Shown here: positions 36,101 through 46,996 of the stretch, piece by piece
Position numbering within the stretch: position 1 is the stretch's first letter
Layout: each line of letters starts with the position of its first letter
Origin: Steromphala cineraria
Taxonomy: Eukaryota; Mollusca; Gastropoda; Trochida; Trochidae
Direction: 5' to 3'
Assembly: GCA_916613615.1 (NCBI GenBank)
Contig: OU744731.1
Span: forward strand, 10,050,726-10,114,725
DNA length: 64,000 bases
Translations under genes and position numbers: made by a program
Notes under the pieces: model-generated
Told to the model about the DNA's origin: nothing
Databases searched by the model: none
Seen by the model: only the letters and a program-made list of their open reading frames with translations

Positions 36101-37121
36101 CAACACATAAATAAACTAAAATAGGTGATACTTTCCTAAAACTCAAGCATGTACATTTTCTTTAAAGTATGGGGACGTCGATATTCATCTAAACAAGTTA
36201 ATTTTGTTTTCAAACATTATTATATAAGAGGATCTTATAATAGATAACATAAAACGATAATGCTGAACAACGAACATCAATATGATTTTCTCAAAACAAT
36301 GGAATTAATGATACCTGGACGTACCTTGAAAAGATAGTCGAATATCTCATCTCGTTGAGGCTGGGGGTAGTTCACTAACAACTTTGACGTAGCCTGTAGG
36401 CAGAATGTTCATGAAGTGGAATGGTCTCTCCGTATTACTCTATTTCAGTGCATTTCATTCCACAGAGCTTCTTCAATACCCTGTCATTTATTTCAGAATT
36501 AAATCTTTCACCACCGAACTATCTTATAGTGTGCAATTACTTTAAGAATTCGAATTAAGTTGTCTTGACTTGTATTTCTTCCGGGTGATTTTTTGTATTG
36601 TACAGAAAAAAAGTATTTTCAATAGATTTCTTACTGGTCACTTTCATCACAAATCTATTTTGCATATATTTTTTAACTAATTACAAAATTGAGATTGCAT
36701 ATAATCTTAAAAAGAGGAAGACAGAAGAGGATCTGTCCTTTAACTTTATAAAAAAAACTTCAATAATTACCAACCGGTTCCGGAAGGATATGATCCTGAG
36801 GTTAATTGCACGATGTTGCTACTATGCTTCGGGATACACATCACAATACAGGCCGTACCATTAGTTTCGGGAGTGGGGGCCAACTTTTCAGTATTTTGAC
36901 TCAGTGGCTACGGGCCTGACTATAAGGATATACACTAAATACGACGTGACATTAATTTTGAAATATGTATATCAACTCACCCCACCGCCACTGATAGCGC
37001 CAATACCATCAAACCTTCGTCCCAGTCCACCAGAGTCACGTATCTTGTAAACGTACCTCCCTTCACTTAAATAAATAACTAAATGTATGAAATACACACA
37101 AAGGCATCCTGAGAACTGCAT
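18132..37121 (-). CDS. GALC: Galactocerebrosidase (GALC) copy 1, 18 exons, with a premature TGA in exon 16
   Basis: GALC is a lysosomal hydrolase of glycoside hydrolase family 59 that removes galactose from galactosylceramide. Exons in transcript order: 36981-37121, 36325-36393, 35594-35657, 34761-34849, 33889-34053, 32535-32573, 31787-31920, 30946-31039, 30737-30774, 30000-30124, 28954-29093, 28239-28301, 27795-27887, 23983-24124, 22429-22615, 21070-21245, 19895-19974, 18132-18275. All borders are GT-AG and phases fit, giving 661 codons including the terminal stop, close to the usual ~670-685. A signal peptide precedes [19 protein letters not shown], the hallmark GALC N-terminus. Trp-Asn-Glu in exon 6 supplies the acid/base (Glu180) and LWASEDHS in exon 8 the nucleophile (Glu257). 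Exons 14-18 encode the C-terminal lectin-like domain. Codon 558 is TGA (21155-21157), which would remove the last ~100 residues. The Cys-Trp loop after the nucleophile is absent, as is a Cys-Ile-Arg-Pro segment after exon 11. AATAAA candidates on this strand lie at about 18049-18060. Confidence 0.93.
18728..19861. mobile_element. TTAA-flanked MITE, family 1, copy 2, carrying nested insertions, in GALC-1 intron 17
   Basis: TTAA at 18728-18731 and 19858-19861 flank ends matching the 7003-7367 element (AGGGACAGCAGCACG left, CTGCTACTGCCCCT right). The element is about 770 bases longer than copy 1. The extra DNA includes a common dispersed repeat starting AGCTCATCAGGTCTGAAAGA near 18882 and an inverted-repeat element at about 19228-19652. 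Its right end lies only 33 bases from the donor edge of GALC-1 exon 17. Confidence 0.8.
19228..19652. mobile_element. Inverted-repeat element (GATTAAAATCGACTGTGATT type) nested in the MITE
   Basis: The left end reads TGATTAAAATCGACTGTGATT and the right end carries the mirrored CGGAGTACGGTCGATTTTA. Internal B-box-like words (GGTTCGAACCTC, GGTTCGAGCCCC) sit near both ends. A shorter copy lies at about 34569-34754 and a more decayed one at about 22680-22877. Confidence 0.6.
19971..20060. repeat. Triplicated acceptor and first bases of GALC-1 exon 17
   Basis: The plus-strand word TTTCTTCTGGCTGCAA, which is the exon 17 start plus its acceptor read backwards, occurs at the real border and again around 20001-20016 and 20036-20051, spaced about 35 bases. 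Each copy recreates an acceptor-like GCAG followed by exon-like CCAGAAGAAA. Confidence 0.7.
20353..21003. repeat. 54 bp minisatellite, about 12 copies, in GALC-1 intron 16
   Basis: The unit begins GCCAAGGCGTTTGTGCC and continues AGCACCAATTTATATACACG. Successive copies start at 20407, 20461, 20515, 20569, 20623, 20677, 20731, 20785, 20839, 20893 and 20947. The period is a multiple of three, which keeps open frames on both strands (up to 118 codons), but these are repeat artefacts. Two unit subtypes (TATTCAGCC and TATTAAGCC) partly alternate. Confidence 0.92.
22680..22877. mobile_element. Decayed copy of the GATTAAAATCGAC-type element in GALC-1 intron 14
   Basis: Shares the B-box-like GGTTCGAACTC, the GACGGAGAGGA phrase and the end GTACGATTTTACA with the 19228-19652 element. 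The left end is eroded. It lies just upstream, in transcript order, of exon 15. Confidence 0.45.
24315..24476. repeat. ~160 bp foldback element in GALC-1 intron 13
   Basis: Two ~75-base arms are near-perfect inverted copies. The left arm starts AGATTACAAAACGAGTGAGT and the right arm ends ACTCACGAGTTTTGTGATCT. They are separated by a short loop containing GAGAGAAAGCGAGTG. It resembles the foldbacks at 51248-51391 and 54360-54477 in size and in its purine-rich loop. Confidence 0.75.
24541..26694 (+). mobile_element. Decayed Tc1-like transposon in GALC-1 intron 13, interrupted by a MULE-like MITE
   Basis: TA at 24541-24542 and 26693-26694 flank inverted ends containing CTATACAAAAAAAGAAACGC. Subtracting the 610 bp nested insert leaves ~1.54 kb, the usual Tc1 size. 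From about 25540 to 26480 the plus strand reads a broken Tc1 transposase: an N-terminal DNA-binding part ([26 protein letters not shown]), then [20 protein letters not shown], a VNERYAP-like segment, and a degenerate DLNxIEHxxDELD block. Frameshifts and stops show it is dead. It lies antisense to its host gene. Confidence 0.8.
24900..25509. mobile_element. 610 bp MULE-like MITE nested in the Tc1 element
   Basis: Long (~65 base) terminal inverted repeats start CATTCTCTCCCCACAGAGGC, with the reverse complement at the right end. The 9-base CTCGAATCA is duplicated at 24891-24899 and 25510-25518. Long terminal repeats with a 9 bp target duplication are characteristic of Mutator-like elements. The interior has no transposase, so it is non-autonomous. 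Confidence 0.85.
28741..28784 (-). pseudogene. Decayed copy of the 3' end of GALC-1 exon 11 in intron 11
   Basis: On the minus strand it reads a near copy of exon 11's last ~30 bases (CTGACTGTAGTCATTGATAC, then ATG) and the adjacent intron start. The donor GT is changed to GC. It lies about 170 bases downstream of the real donor, so it is a short tandem duplication across the splice junction. Confidence 0.7.
33028..33090 (-). pseudogene. Oldest decayed mini-copy of GALC-1 exon 5 (3' part)
   Basis: The minus strand reads TGTATGTGGTTGATTCTTGG followed by a diverged match to the end of exon 5. The donor has become GC and the frame is damaged. It reaches further into exon 5 than the two younger copies at 33643-33693 and 33769-33819. 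Confidence 0.65.
33130..33626. mobile_element. TTAA-flanked MITE, family 2, copy 1, in GALC-1 intron 5
   Basis: TTAA at 33130-33133 and 33623-33626 flank inverted ends (AGTGACACAGAGTAT left, ACTCTGTGTCTCT right). A ~500 bp copy, reversed in genome coordinates, lies at 62202-62706 in intron 8 of GALC-2. The insertion sites differ, so the two arrived independently. This is the second piggyBac-like MITE family in the window. Confidence 0.85.
33643..33693 (-). other. In-frame 51-base mini-exon copy of GALC exon 5 end (candidate cassette exon)
   Basis: The minus strand reads AACTTAG, then 17 codons ([17 protein letters not shown]), then GTGAGT. Acceptor, frame and donor are all intact and phase 0 at both ends, so inclusion would add 17 residues without a frame change. 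No expression evidence is available. Confidence 0.6.
33769..33819 (-). other. Second in-frame 51-base mini-exon copy of GALC exon 5 end (candidate cassette exon)
   Basis: As for the neighbouring copy, it has an AG-ended acceptor, 17 codons ([17 protein letters not shown]) identical to the end of exon 5, and a GTGAGT donor. It lies 69 bases downstream of the true exon 5 in transcript order. The shared flanks (CATTCCAGTTAT-like, then TTTTACTGGACCAATTAACT) show a tandem duplication unit of about 125 bases. Confidence 0.6.
34569..34754. mobile_element. Short GATTAAAATCGAC-type inverted-repeat element abutting the GALC-1 exon 4 donor
   Basis: The left end TGATTAAAATCCACTGTGATT and the right end CGGTCGATTTTAATCAG pair as terminal repeats. 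It is 186 bases long, with B-box-like GGTTCGAGCCCC inside. The right end stops about six bases from the GT donor of exon 4. Confidence 0.7.
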
Positions 37122-39808
37122 CGTAATAAAGTGTTAATGTGAGTTTGATTTTGAATTGTATATATAATGTATGTTATCAGCACACTGGTTAAGGTCATTG
37201 CATTGTTATCATATTGTCACATTGTCAACCAAGACCATTGTTGGCCCGGTAATATATCAACATGTACACTGTGCATACACGCCTAAGTAAGTTAGTTTTT
37301 ACATAAGATGGAAAGAGACAAGGGATATAGGAGACTATCTTATATAATTTGATTAACAAGTCATATGGTGTAACGTTGGTTATCTGAATATCTGACCGAA
37401 GTCGTTCAATATAAATTCCTACACTAGATACTGAACCCTATCATCATCTCACGGGGTATAAATAAGTTATCAGACACATGTCCTTGACTGGCACATATCA
37501 TAGACATAGACTCGATGTTATCAAATAGAAGACTGATTGAATAATGTCCTAAAGATCGTATCTATTGTCGTTTGATTTGTGAGATGGATAAAAAAGAAAG
37601 AACAGATGCAGATAGCGATGATGGATTAATGATGACAAAAATGATACCAACTCTTTATTATCCTAAATACAATGTGGATCGCAAATTAATTTAGTGTATT
37701 TTTTAATTGGCAGTCTTCGTTCAACGCAACCAATCTCATTGAACGTCTAATTGTATGACGCGACCAGGATTCGAACCCCGAACTTTCAGGCGACGAGCGG
37801 ACAATCTACCATCCGAGCTACGTCCCACGAAGAAGAAGATGGCACGCGATATGAAAAAGGAATTGAACAGGAGTGATACATATAAAACATAAGATTTGTT
37901 AAAAACAACATGTTAGAGTAACGCACGGTCCCTAAAAATGAATAATTTATAGCAAGAGGAAGTTTTTAAATTTACTCTATAATTGCTACTTATCTTATTT
38001 ATGCTCTTCGGTGGAGACAATTCAAGTCAAGACTTGATGACTAAAGACCTAGACTGTATGAAAGGCTCTTAGTATACCGGTATACACACTCTTAAGTATT
38101 TTATACCACGACTCTATTGTTTGGACCCGTGGTATAACTAACCAAAATGTTGTGTTGGTCGTGGTATATGTAAGTTATTAGACTCGTATTGGTCGTATTA
38201 CCAACCATGTCGTGGACTAGACGACCAATAATCGTCATATAACTATTACATAATTTAAATTACTTTTAGGTTTTTTCTTGAGATACTTAAAGATCTTAAT
38301 AACAGTCTTATTTCCACTTGATGTAATCGTGACGCCACTTATGCGGCCGCTAGTTAATGTGACATAAAGGTTACAGACTCTCTTCTCTTCTGAATACAAA
38401 TGTTCATGTTTAAAGAGTGGTTCAAAACATTCCTCTGTAAACTTGTCACGGACGTCTCAGCTCTACATCAAGTTGATGCACATAAAGGAGCCAACACGAC
38501 GGTGCGGTGTACACAGTGATAAATGATAGGGCTTAAACCAGTTTTACGGGCTATATATTGTATGGTGAGAATGCTAGACAAATATTACACCCACTAGGAG
38601 TTATATTCAGGAATGAATGCATATACTTTCACAGTTCCTTGATTACACGTGTCAATGATTTATTTTTAGTTTTCAATCAATGATATTTTAGTATAGTACA
38701 TAAAATAAGTACTTTTCATGTTAACTGGAAAACAACTTCTTTATTGTGAACGTCATTTCCTGAAGATCTTGCAGTTCTTAAGTCAATCTCAATAAATTAA
38801 GATCTAGATTTTAATTTATTGAGATTGTTCTTAAGTATACCCCTTCTAAATGGTCTTCAAAGGTTTAGAACTTTTCAGCAGATCATAAAGTCATTTATCA
38901 ACGTTAAATACTTTATTTGTCATATGATGCTAAGATTTAAAATCACTAAATAAATAAAAGATGACCACATTTATAGACTGGGTGTGTTGTACTACGAGGG
39001 TTTCCCTGTCTTTCGAAATATCGTTAGGTCTGCACGAAAATTAAAGTTCATCTTCCTTTTAAATAGCGCATCAATTACCATGGTGTAATATAATTCACAT
39101 ATTAAAAGTGGCATATATCATCATATGCTAATAATCGCCAACGTTTCAAGGTAGCTGAAAGTTATTTCTGTTAACCTAATTTAAATACTCCGCTGTAACT
39201 ATTTAACATAGCGTACACATAAATTTAAATACCCTATGTCAACATTATCTTGCCTTTTCTGCACCATTGTGCAAAGATTATAAGTGTTAACAATATAAGG
39301 AAGATGCTAAAATCATCAATCACACAAACAGTAACTTTTATTTCAAAATATAGGTTTGAGAATAACCCCCCCCCCCCACCCCGCGAACACATGCCCCATA
39401 TTAAATAGAGAACTCGCATTTCATTCAATTTTATTCTATTTACTTTTTTAGTTCAAATTGAATATATTTTCTAATGGGCGTGTTCACTCATGCATGAACC
39501 TATGAACTATGTACCTCCGTTATAATATTTGTTTTTCGTTGACAGTGAACGACGCAATTCACTCTTACATGTTTACCTTTTTGAATACATAACTCATCCC
39601 TGAACATCGCCTTGCATTAATGTATTCAAGACTATGTATGACAGGGACAAGTGACGAGGACTACCGGAACATGACGAGCGTAGTCTGGAGGGCGAACTCT
39701 TCAGTGTGGAGATAAATTCTGGACAGCTGTCATCTCTTGCGAAGAAGTTACAAAACACCAACATAACAAATGTTGCTCTTCGCGTGGACATGAGGGTGGC
39801 TTTAAATC
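37122..39808. other. Divergent intergenic region between GALC-1 and the Ig gene
   Basis: The two genes are transcribed away from each other across ~2.7 kb, so both promoters should lie here. I cannot place a TATA box with confidence. A tRNA-like repeat (37757-37826), an AT hairpin around 38783-38828 and a short C-run near 39367-39379 are present. Confidence 0.5.
37757..37826 (-). repeat. tRNA-like sequence (probable SINE head)
   Basis: The minus strand starts GGGACGTAGCTCGGATGGTA, with a good A box, and ends with the B box GGTTCGAATCC. The acceptor ends pair poorly and the anticodon stem is weak. I therefore prefer a tRNA-derived SINE or pseudo-tRNA over a functional tRNA. Confidence 0.5.
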
Positions 39809-42800
39809 ATGGCTCTCCTTATTAGCCAACTCGCATTCTTTACCCTAGTTGGAGTTTTAAATGGTAAGATTTGTGTTTTGCAGTGTCCGTTTGTAGTCAA
39901 CATACTCAACTTAAAGATAAATGACGATACATAGCTCACATTTATTGCATCTTATTGATCATGGTGTGAGCTGTGGAATATCTCAAAATGAAGAATTAGT
40001 TGTTAAGTTAACTAACTTGAGTATACAAGCTAAAGGTTGTTTACTTTAAATTCCTTTATTTCATTTGAGTTTATGATTTATCATCCCGAACCTTTTGTGA
40101 AAACATGAAAAATTGTATGTGTACAATTTAAGCATTTTTGGATGTAGGTCTCTAACACTTACCTCAAGTAGTATTCACTGAATCTTGTTGATCTCATTTC
40201 TTTCATTCAAGCTTACGTTTATCATACGTTTGTTATGGGAGTTGTGTGTTAAGGTCGTGAGGCAACTCATACTTTCCCCTCAGTCGTTTGAGTCGTAAAT
40301 AAAGATGTCAAACCTTACATTCAGCTTGCTCTTGTGAATTTTACCTGGACATTGGAAAATATTCGTCGAAATTTCACCTAAGACATTATCTGTGAACATA
40401 TTAACAGTTCTATAACTGTCGCACAAAAACCTTATATTTCAGTGTACAAAGACGTTTGCTAAACCTAAACACTTCCATCATCTGATGGCGATGTGTAGGT
40501 TGAAATTATTGACTTAACTTATATGAACCCAAACTGCATGATTCAAAGTAAATATTGCAGTTGCCCCTGAATAATGTATTGAAATTAACTGACATTTTGA
40601 GACATACGATTTTCTTCGTACATTTCGTTTTCACTGTGACATTAAATTATTTGAATTTCAATCAACAATTACGTTATACTCATAAATAACGTGGGTTCCT
40701 TAGTCTGCTGGAAGTCACATTTAAAGGGACAGTCCTATTTGGGCATTTTTGTGGAAACGAAATTATCTTGTGCGCTCTTTTTCAACAAAAATGTTATACC
40801 CATGCAGTAGCATGTTTCAACTTGGTTGTGTTATAATCATATACTACATGTAATTATATTATAAACTGAAATATCCCTTGAGTTTCGTTTCCACAATCAA
40901 TACCCGGATAGGACTGTCCCTTTAAGAGATCAGCTATTCGACTTGTGATGATAACGGGTAGTAAGAAATTAAGATCAAACTTAGATCAAAACTTTCTGTA
41001 TATTTCACGTTTGAAGAAGAGGGGGGAGAGAGAGGGGGTCTTAGAGATAAAATCTTCCGTGTGACAGAGTTCATCGGTTCTTGATAAACAGGTATCATCC
41101 AAAAGTTGTTATGATTGAAATAAACGAATTGCATTGTGGTGATACAAATGGTTAACATTAGAATAGGAAGTTTGTAATTTTGTAATGACAAGACGTTTCT
41201 CGATCAGTGCCTCGCAAGGGATAAGAACATGCCATGCAATCTACAGTAAAAAGGTTTGCAGAAGTATTTATCTTCTAAGGTGAAAAACATTTTGAAAGCA
41301 GTGTTGAGAGAAATTGTTTTTATATATGAATTCTTTATGTATACTAGGAGAACCATTGCTGACGTCATATCCGGTCAAGGCGGAAGTAGGAAAGAGTTTT
41401 ACTCTGATATGTACGACCTATGAGACAAACATCTGGTACATCAACTGGAAGCGAAATGGCGTGGACATGTTTGGTATGGGCCCGGAAATGGAGCTGGTGG
41501 GAACAAACAAAGACTTTGAACATCTCAAAGGTCGGGTGGAGTACAGCATTAAACCTGGCATTCAATATAATGTGACCTTGAGATCAGTCGACCCGGAAGT
41601 GGATCATGGGTCAACCTGGAACTGCCGTGTGACTGATGAGGATAGCAACACTGTAGTCATCAAAGTTGGAGATCTTCCACTAGGTATGTCCGAATATCTT
41701 TGTGCACCAGTAAAACTCAGCTGTGTAACTTTGAGATTTGAAAACTGTCAATAAGGAAAACAATCTCTTTAGATGACATGTTCCTACTTAGAACCCATCC
41801 ACGCAACTCATGACTTCCCATCTGCTATAAGTTGGCGTATTTATTGGAAGCGAACACTGTCGACAAGGAACCGTCTTATTGTTTATTCGATTTAATATTC
41901 GATTTTAAATAACGTTACTGCTTATACAACTAACATAGATTTAAGAATTCATATGTAAGAATTCAGAAATTTCTATCCAAGACAAAAGGTACATCACATG
42001 GTTAGTATAGTTTAGTTGCCAGTATGGACTGCAACCAAACCAAAATTACACAATTTAATGGTGATTGATACCTATGTAATCAAATTAAAGAGCATATCCT
42101 ATTTATATCATGTTCCAAAATATAATATCAGATACCAAACAAATTTAAGGCGATGTACATGTAAGGCCTCGGTTGCATTTCGAGTCGTTTCAGATACCCC
42201 GTCATACGGATCCGGACCCCTAAAGGTAAGGATTGGAATTGATGCGACGGTCTAAGAACCATAACTTTTAATTTTTCAACATTTAACGGTTTCTTATTTC
42301 ACAGATGGAACCCAACAGCACAGGACACAAAGCAGTATTACATCATCCTCGTCCTCTCTCTCCTCCTTGAAACCCACCGCGAGTTCGAACTCAATCTCAC
42401 GTGACAAGGAGACCACCAAGTCTGAGACTAACACAGGGGACACAACTCTTGTCAACACGGATAAGGATGGTAGGTCATCTTTGTTGTGGATAAAACATGA
42501 TCCGAAGGATTTATTTAGAATAAAGAATATTTGCCTGTGGGAGTTTGCCTAGTGTCCTTGGTTGGCAAGATAATGTTCAGAAGCTGAAACTTAAGTTTGT
42601 TGATGATATCCAAAGAGCGAATATATTCCGACATAATCACATTATAGCCCCAGTGCTTGACTTTGTATTGTCTTTTCACACACTGCATTAAGAGCTGGAT
42701 TTGAAATACGTTGCTGCATGGAAGTTTAAGAAAAAGATAGGCGGTCATTCTGTCGATTACCTGACAGCTGAAGTTCATTTAACAAGCTGTCTTCTGATTG

Positions 42801-43310
42801 GACTATTCTACTTCCGTGCAGCGTGTTGAAATGCTAGCACAGAAATTACGCCGGCCAATGATGTCAAAGGAGGAACGGAAAGGTTTAGAAACTTTTTCGT
42901 TTCGCCCGTGACGTTGTGAAGATGAATCCAAGATGGATTTCTTTGAAATTTAATGAATATATGTTAAAAATGAGTTTCCGTTCAACGTGTCTAAAATTAT
43001 TCTAACATGAATTCATTGAACTCACTTTAAACTGATGTAAATGCACTGCATAGTGGCCTCTTTACGGAATAAACTCATTCATTCATTCATTCATTCATTT
43101 AGTCATTCATTCATTCATTCATTCATTCATTCACTCATTCCTTCATCACTTGTTACAGCCTTAAAGGAGGACTCTACGACGGAGGCCCCTCAACTGACGC
43201 TCGACTTTGCCCTCATCGCTATCGGGGCTATTGGAGGCATCGTGGTCTCCACCGTGGCCGGATTTTGCATTTATGGCGCTATTGTCAAGCGTCGAAAACG
43301 ACTGTATTGA
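39809..43310 (+). CDS. Single-Ig-domain type I membrane protein, four exons
   Basis: Exons 39809-39863, 41348-41683, 42305-42469 and 43159-43310 have GT-AG borders. Every intron falls in phase 1, as is usual for Ig-superfamily modules, and the total is 708 bases (235 residues). Residues 1-18 form a signal peptide (MALLISQLAFFTLVGVLNG). Exon 2 encodes one Ig fold: FTLIC...NWKRNG with the first Cys and core Trp, then DHGSTWNCRV, a variant of the usual Asp-x-Gly-x-Tyr-x-Cys. Exon 3 is a Ser/Thr-rich stalk likely to be O-glycosylated. Exon 4 encodes the membrane span (about 202-228) and a very short basic tail (KRRKRLY). The tail has no signalling motif, so a partner protein or pure adhesion role is likely. 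The ligand is unknown. I do not recognise an ortholog. Confidence 0.85.
40721..40925. mobile_element. 205 bp TTAA-flanked MITE, family 3, in intron 1 of the Ig gene
   Basis: TTAA at 40721-40724 and 40922-40925 flank AGGGACAGTCCTAT and its inverted copy ATAGGACTGTCCCT. The interior is not related to families 1 and 2. It is a third piggyBac-like MITE family. Confidence 0.85.
43068..43145 (+). repeat. ATTC tetranucleotide microsatellite
   Basis: Runs of CATT/ATTC end ten bases before the acceptor of Ig gene exon 4. The variable tract directly precedes the splice site. Confidence 0.9.
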
Positions 43311-44633
43311 CTTTAAGGACAATCTGAATTTATGTTGGTCAACATCATGTGCTGGATTCTGCATCTACAGTGCACAGAGAAATATTATACAGGTTTCTAG
43401 TTACAGTTTGTACTGGTTAAAATAATTTGCCATCCGTAGAACGGTGTCATCATTAGGCACAGAAAGCGATTTTACTGACTAGTTTACAATTTTTTCGGTT
43501 TCACAGTTGTTAAACATCTTCTTCAAGAAATCAGATTTGAATTGTGTTCAGCTCTGCCGGATATGCATCTATGGAGCTATGTCGAAGCTCATCAGCGCAG
43601 TAACTTGCATTTTCAATTTGTACAGATTATACCATTAACATTTTCAAGTTTACATCTACTTTATGCAATACAGCTTAACCTTGAAAATGTATTATGAATG
43701 TGAGTTGTCATTTCTAATCATAACTTTTTGGTGCTGATTGTTTATTTGACTGAATGTCAAATGTACATACACTATAAAACAAAGTTATGAAATATTAAGA
43801 TTAGATTCTGTTGGTAGGGCTACTTGTGCTTTAGGAAAACGTGCTTTCTTTTATGTATATGGCTTTCTTTATAAACGTGTGTCAAAGATTGTTATGTAAC
43901 ATCATTTTAATTGTCTTCTAAGATGATGTTACATGTAGCGATATCATGAAAAGTAAACTCATGTCCAAAAGAAACGATACCATACAAATCCCAAAATAAC
44001 TCAATCCACTGCAGATTAATAAGATTAAAACATAGTAATATCATTTCGTCAGTAGTCAACTTACGTCTATGCAAAATTTGGAAACATTATCTTTTCATGT
44101 TTGCGAGAAACATGCATTTGAAAAAATCATCGATCTGGAATCTCCTTAACTAGGCGAGATAGCAGAGAGAAATTGGACACTTTCTCTTGTTTTAAAACGT
44201 TCTAGTGCAGTGACGCGTCAACGAATTTATGTCAAATAAAGTGTATTATATCAACAACATTTTTTTCTGGCATAAATTCAATACTTTATCAATTTTAAAG
44301 TGAAATGACAAAAGTTCTGTTCATAAAACAATTTGAAATTTCGATTTATGCACCCCATGTGCGTTTGAAAAGACACAAAATCAAAAGTATCTTTTCCTGA
44401 AGAATGAAAATGTGCATACTTATTTACAAGACATATGCCTGTTAGACACACTTAAATTCGACTCTGTCAGGTTATAGAATTTTGTTTCAGACGACTTTGA
44501 AAACTTAGTATCGTTTCTTTTGGACATGAGTTTATCATATTAGCTCTTCCCATGCATATTTTGATGTTAAAAATTAATGTTGGATATCTAGGGGATATTT
44601 ATGCCCGCTAGTTAGGATCCATTGCATTACCAC
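43311..44633. other. 3' flank of the Ig gene with two decayed partial copies of its membrane exon
   Basis: At about 43347-43370 (GTGCTGGATTCTGCATCTAC) and 43555-43590 (TGCCGGATATGCATCTATGG) are diverged matches to the exon 4 stretch encoding AGFCIYGAIV. The frame is not kept. An AATAAA at about 44235 could serve a long 3' UTR. Confidence 0.45.
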
Positions 44634-44992
44634 TTAAGAATCAGTAGTGCGTTTTAGGGGAAATATAAGGTGCTGTCAGAAAAATGAAAATAAAAGGTTC
44701 CAATTGAAAGACAATATTTTAAAACTAAATGAAGCATTAAGAAAACAAATATATGATGTAAAGATAAGCCATGTGATTCCTTTTTCTTACACAAAATGAA
44801 TTTAAGCTGTTCATACAAAAATGGCTGCCAATTGATTTTTTGTAAATCTTTATAATTTGTTCTCTATGGATGATTGGTTTGTGTAATGAGATTATTTACA
44901 CTATCAAATAATACATTTCGCATTAACGTACAATTATCAGTGAAACGTGAAAACTATTTTTTTTTTCAAAAAACGTGATACTACCCCTTTAA
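44634..44992. mobile_element. TTAA-flanked MITE, family 1, copy 3
   Basis: TTAA at 44634-44637 and 44989-44992. The left end reads GAATCAGTAGTGCGTTTTAG and the right end ACGTGATACTACCCCTTTAA. The interior matches copy 2 (TATAAGGTGCTGTCAG-like and CATTGATGATTG-like words). It is more diverged than copy 1. Confidence 0.75.
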
Positions 44993-46364
44993 ACTGTAAC
45001 AACAGATAAACAGTGACTTATATTGTTTGTAAGCTGTGTAATCAATTAAAACGTTATCAACAACTGGCTTTTTAATGTAAGAAACATATTGTTAACATGT
45101 GTTTAGAAAGTATCATTTTCGTGTACGGAATACACATTCAATAAAACTATCAAAAATGGTCAAAATATATCAAGTTATCTATTTAGTTATCAGCTCAGAT
45201 AAATCTGTATATTTTTATGTAAACAAATTATCGTTATTATTCTGTACCTGGATCTAAGGCTCACAAAGGTGTAAGAAACTTCAGTGGTTTACGTAATTTC
45301 ACATTTTGATAATTTAAGTTGACGAGTTAAGCGTTGCGGATAAACTAGGATGGATGTACCTGCTCAATAATATATGTACGCATATTACAATATTTTTTCT
45401 AACTTTTTATAATGAGGCTATGCTTTATTCCAAAAATACATTTTCTCGATAGACATTTATGTGCTTCCATAAATTATCAATCTTCGTATTAATCGCTTCT
45501 TGTAAAAACATGAAATACTTCATTATCATCTCAGTCCCCACAAATAGGAGACTATCTGAATTAGTCATGAACGTTCGGCGAACAAAGTGTTGATAAGGAA
45601 GAACACTTGCACTAAACTTTAAGTAGCTTCCCTTGCTACACCTAACCAAACGATATATGTAAGAATTGATTATGAAGAATGATTTGACAAGTTACAAATG
45701 CATTACCGATTGGCACGGTAATATCACATAATTCATGTAGGAATGGCGTCAGACAGTTCGTAACAATTCCGTTATTGGTCTGTACTTATTTGCAACATTC
45801 ACAAGATAATTCGTAAAGAGAATTCGGGTAGAGATTACCAAAATGTTGAACCACTATTACGGAGTATAAACAAATAATTCACGAGGCTTACGAAACTGAA
45901 AATCGTAGATAATTTTTGAATGATGACAAGCAACATCGCCGAGTGCCACAATCTGGAGGACAGTTGACGGAATTAAATCGAATTTCAAGAAAAGATTTCT
46001 AAGGTGTTCACGTTTTTCGGGGACATTCTTGTATGTGTTTGCATCAAACTTTGAATCAAATACTAAGTAGTTTTAGTAGGTAGTAAATATTTATATAGCA
46101 AATATAATACAATAAACCTCTCAAAAACTAAATCTTTGAAACGCAATACAATTCTCCAATCAAAACGTGTTATCAAGTTAGGAACAGATGCAGGTACAAG
46201 AGGATGACATTGTTTTAGATTTTAAAGATTATCAGAAATAATAACCTCTTGTTTTCGTTTCACGTTTTCATTCCTTTGTTGGTTACACATGTAAATTTTC
46301 AATATTGATTGTAACGCCATATATTACTAATTATTTTCATGCAATCTGTTATCGTCTTTGTAAT
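44993..46364. other. Intergenic, nothing recognised
   Basis: AT-rich, no exon, repeat or RNA gene that I can support. Confidence 0.4.
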
Positions 46365-46476
46365 AGATATACCCACACTTCCCGAGATGTATCGCTCAAT
46401 ATACCTCCTGTTTGAATCGTACGATTCAAACAGGAGGTATATTGAGTGATGCACCGAGGGAAGGGTGGGTATATCT
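46365..46476. repeat. 112 bp palindrome
   Basis: Centred between 46420 and 46421 in CGTACG. The arms begin AGATATACCCACACTTCCCG and end with the near complement. A related half-copy (GTATCGGTCAATATACC) lies at about 46930-46947, so the palindrome is part of a foldback family. Confidence 0.85.
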
Positions 46477-46479
46477 GAC

Positions 46480-46996
46480 TTATACCCCACTTCCGTCGAG
46501 TAATATTTGACGAAAAAGAACTAATCACCCTTCTCTATGTATATATGTCTTGACCTAACTAGATCCAAAAAATATTAACAACACTCTTCTTATTACGTTT
46601 TAAAAAACCTAAATTGACTTCAATACATAAAAATTTGAACAAACTAGTACCTATACATTGGCTTAATAGTTATATAGGACAATACAACAACCTAGACATG
46701 ACACAACAAAAAGTACCAATACCTGTATCAAGCCTCATTAACTCAGTTGATAGAGGCGTTGCGTCGCAACATTAAGGCCCCTGGTTTGTTTCCCGCCTTG
46801 GTCGTTAACATTTCTCAAAAATTCTAAATTTTACAACTCTGTTCATTTGCCAGAGTTGAAAATCTCTACACCTGACTTAATTTAGGTGTGCAAAAAAGAA
46901 TAGGTGTATTAGAAATTAAGGTTGTGGTGTATCGGTCAATATACCTACAGTTAGAACAAAGGAAACCATAGCAACGAGACCGGAAGTGGGGTATAA
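46480..46996. mobile_element. ~517 bp element with 16 bp perfect inverted ends
   Basis: TTATACCCCACTTCCG at 46480-46495 pairs exactly with CGGAAGTGGGGTATAA at 46981-46996. It adjoins the 112 bp palindrome and shares internal words with it. The two may be one composite foldback element. Confidence 0.6.
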
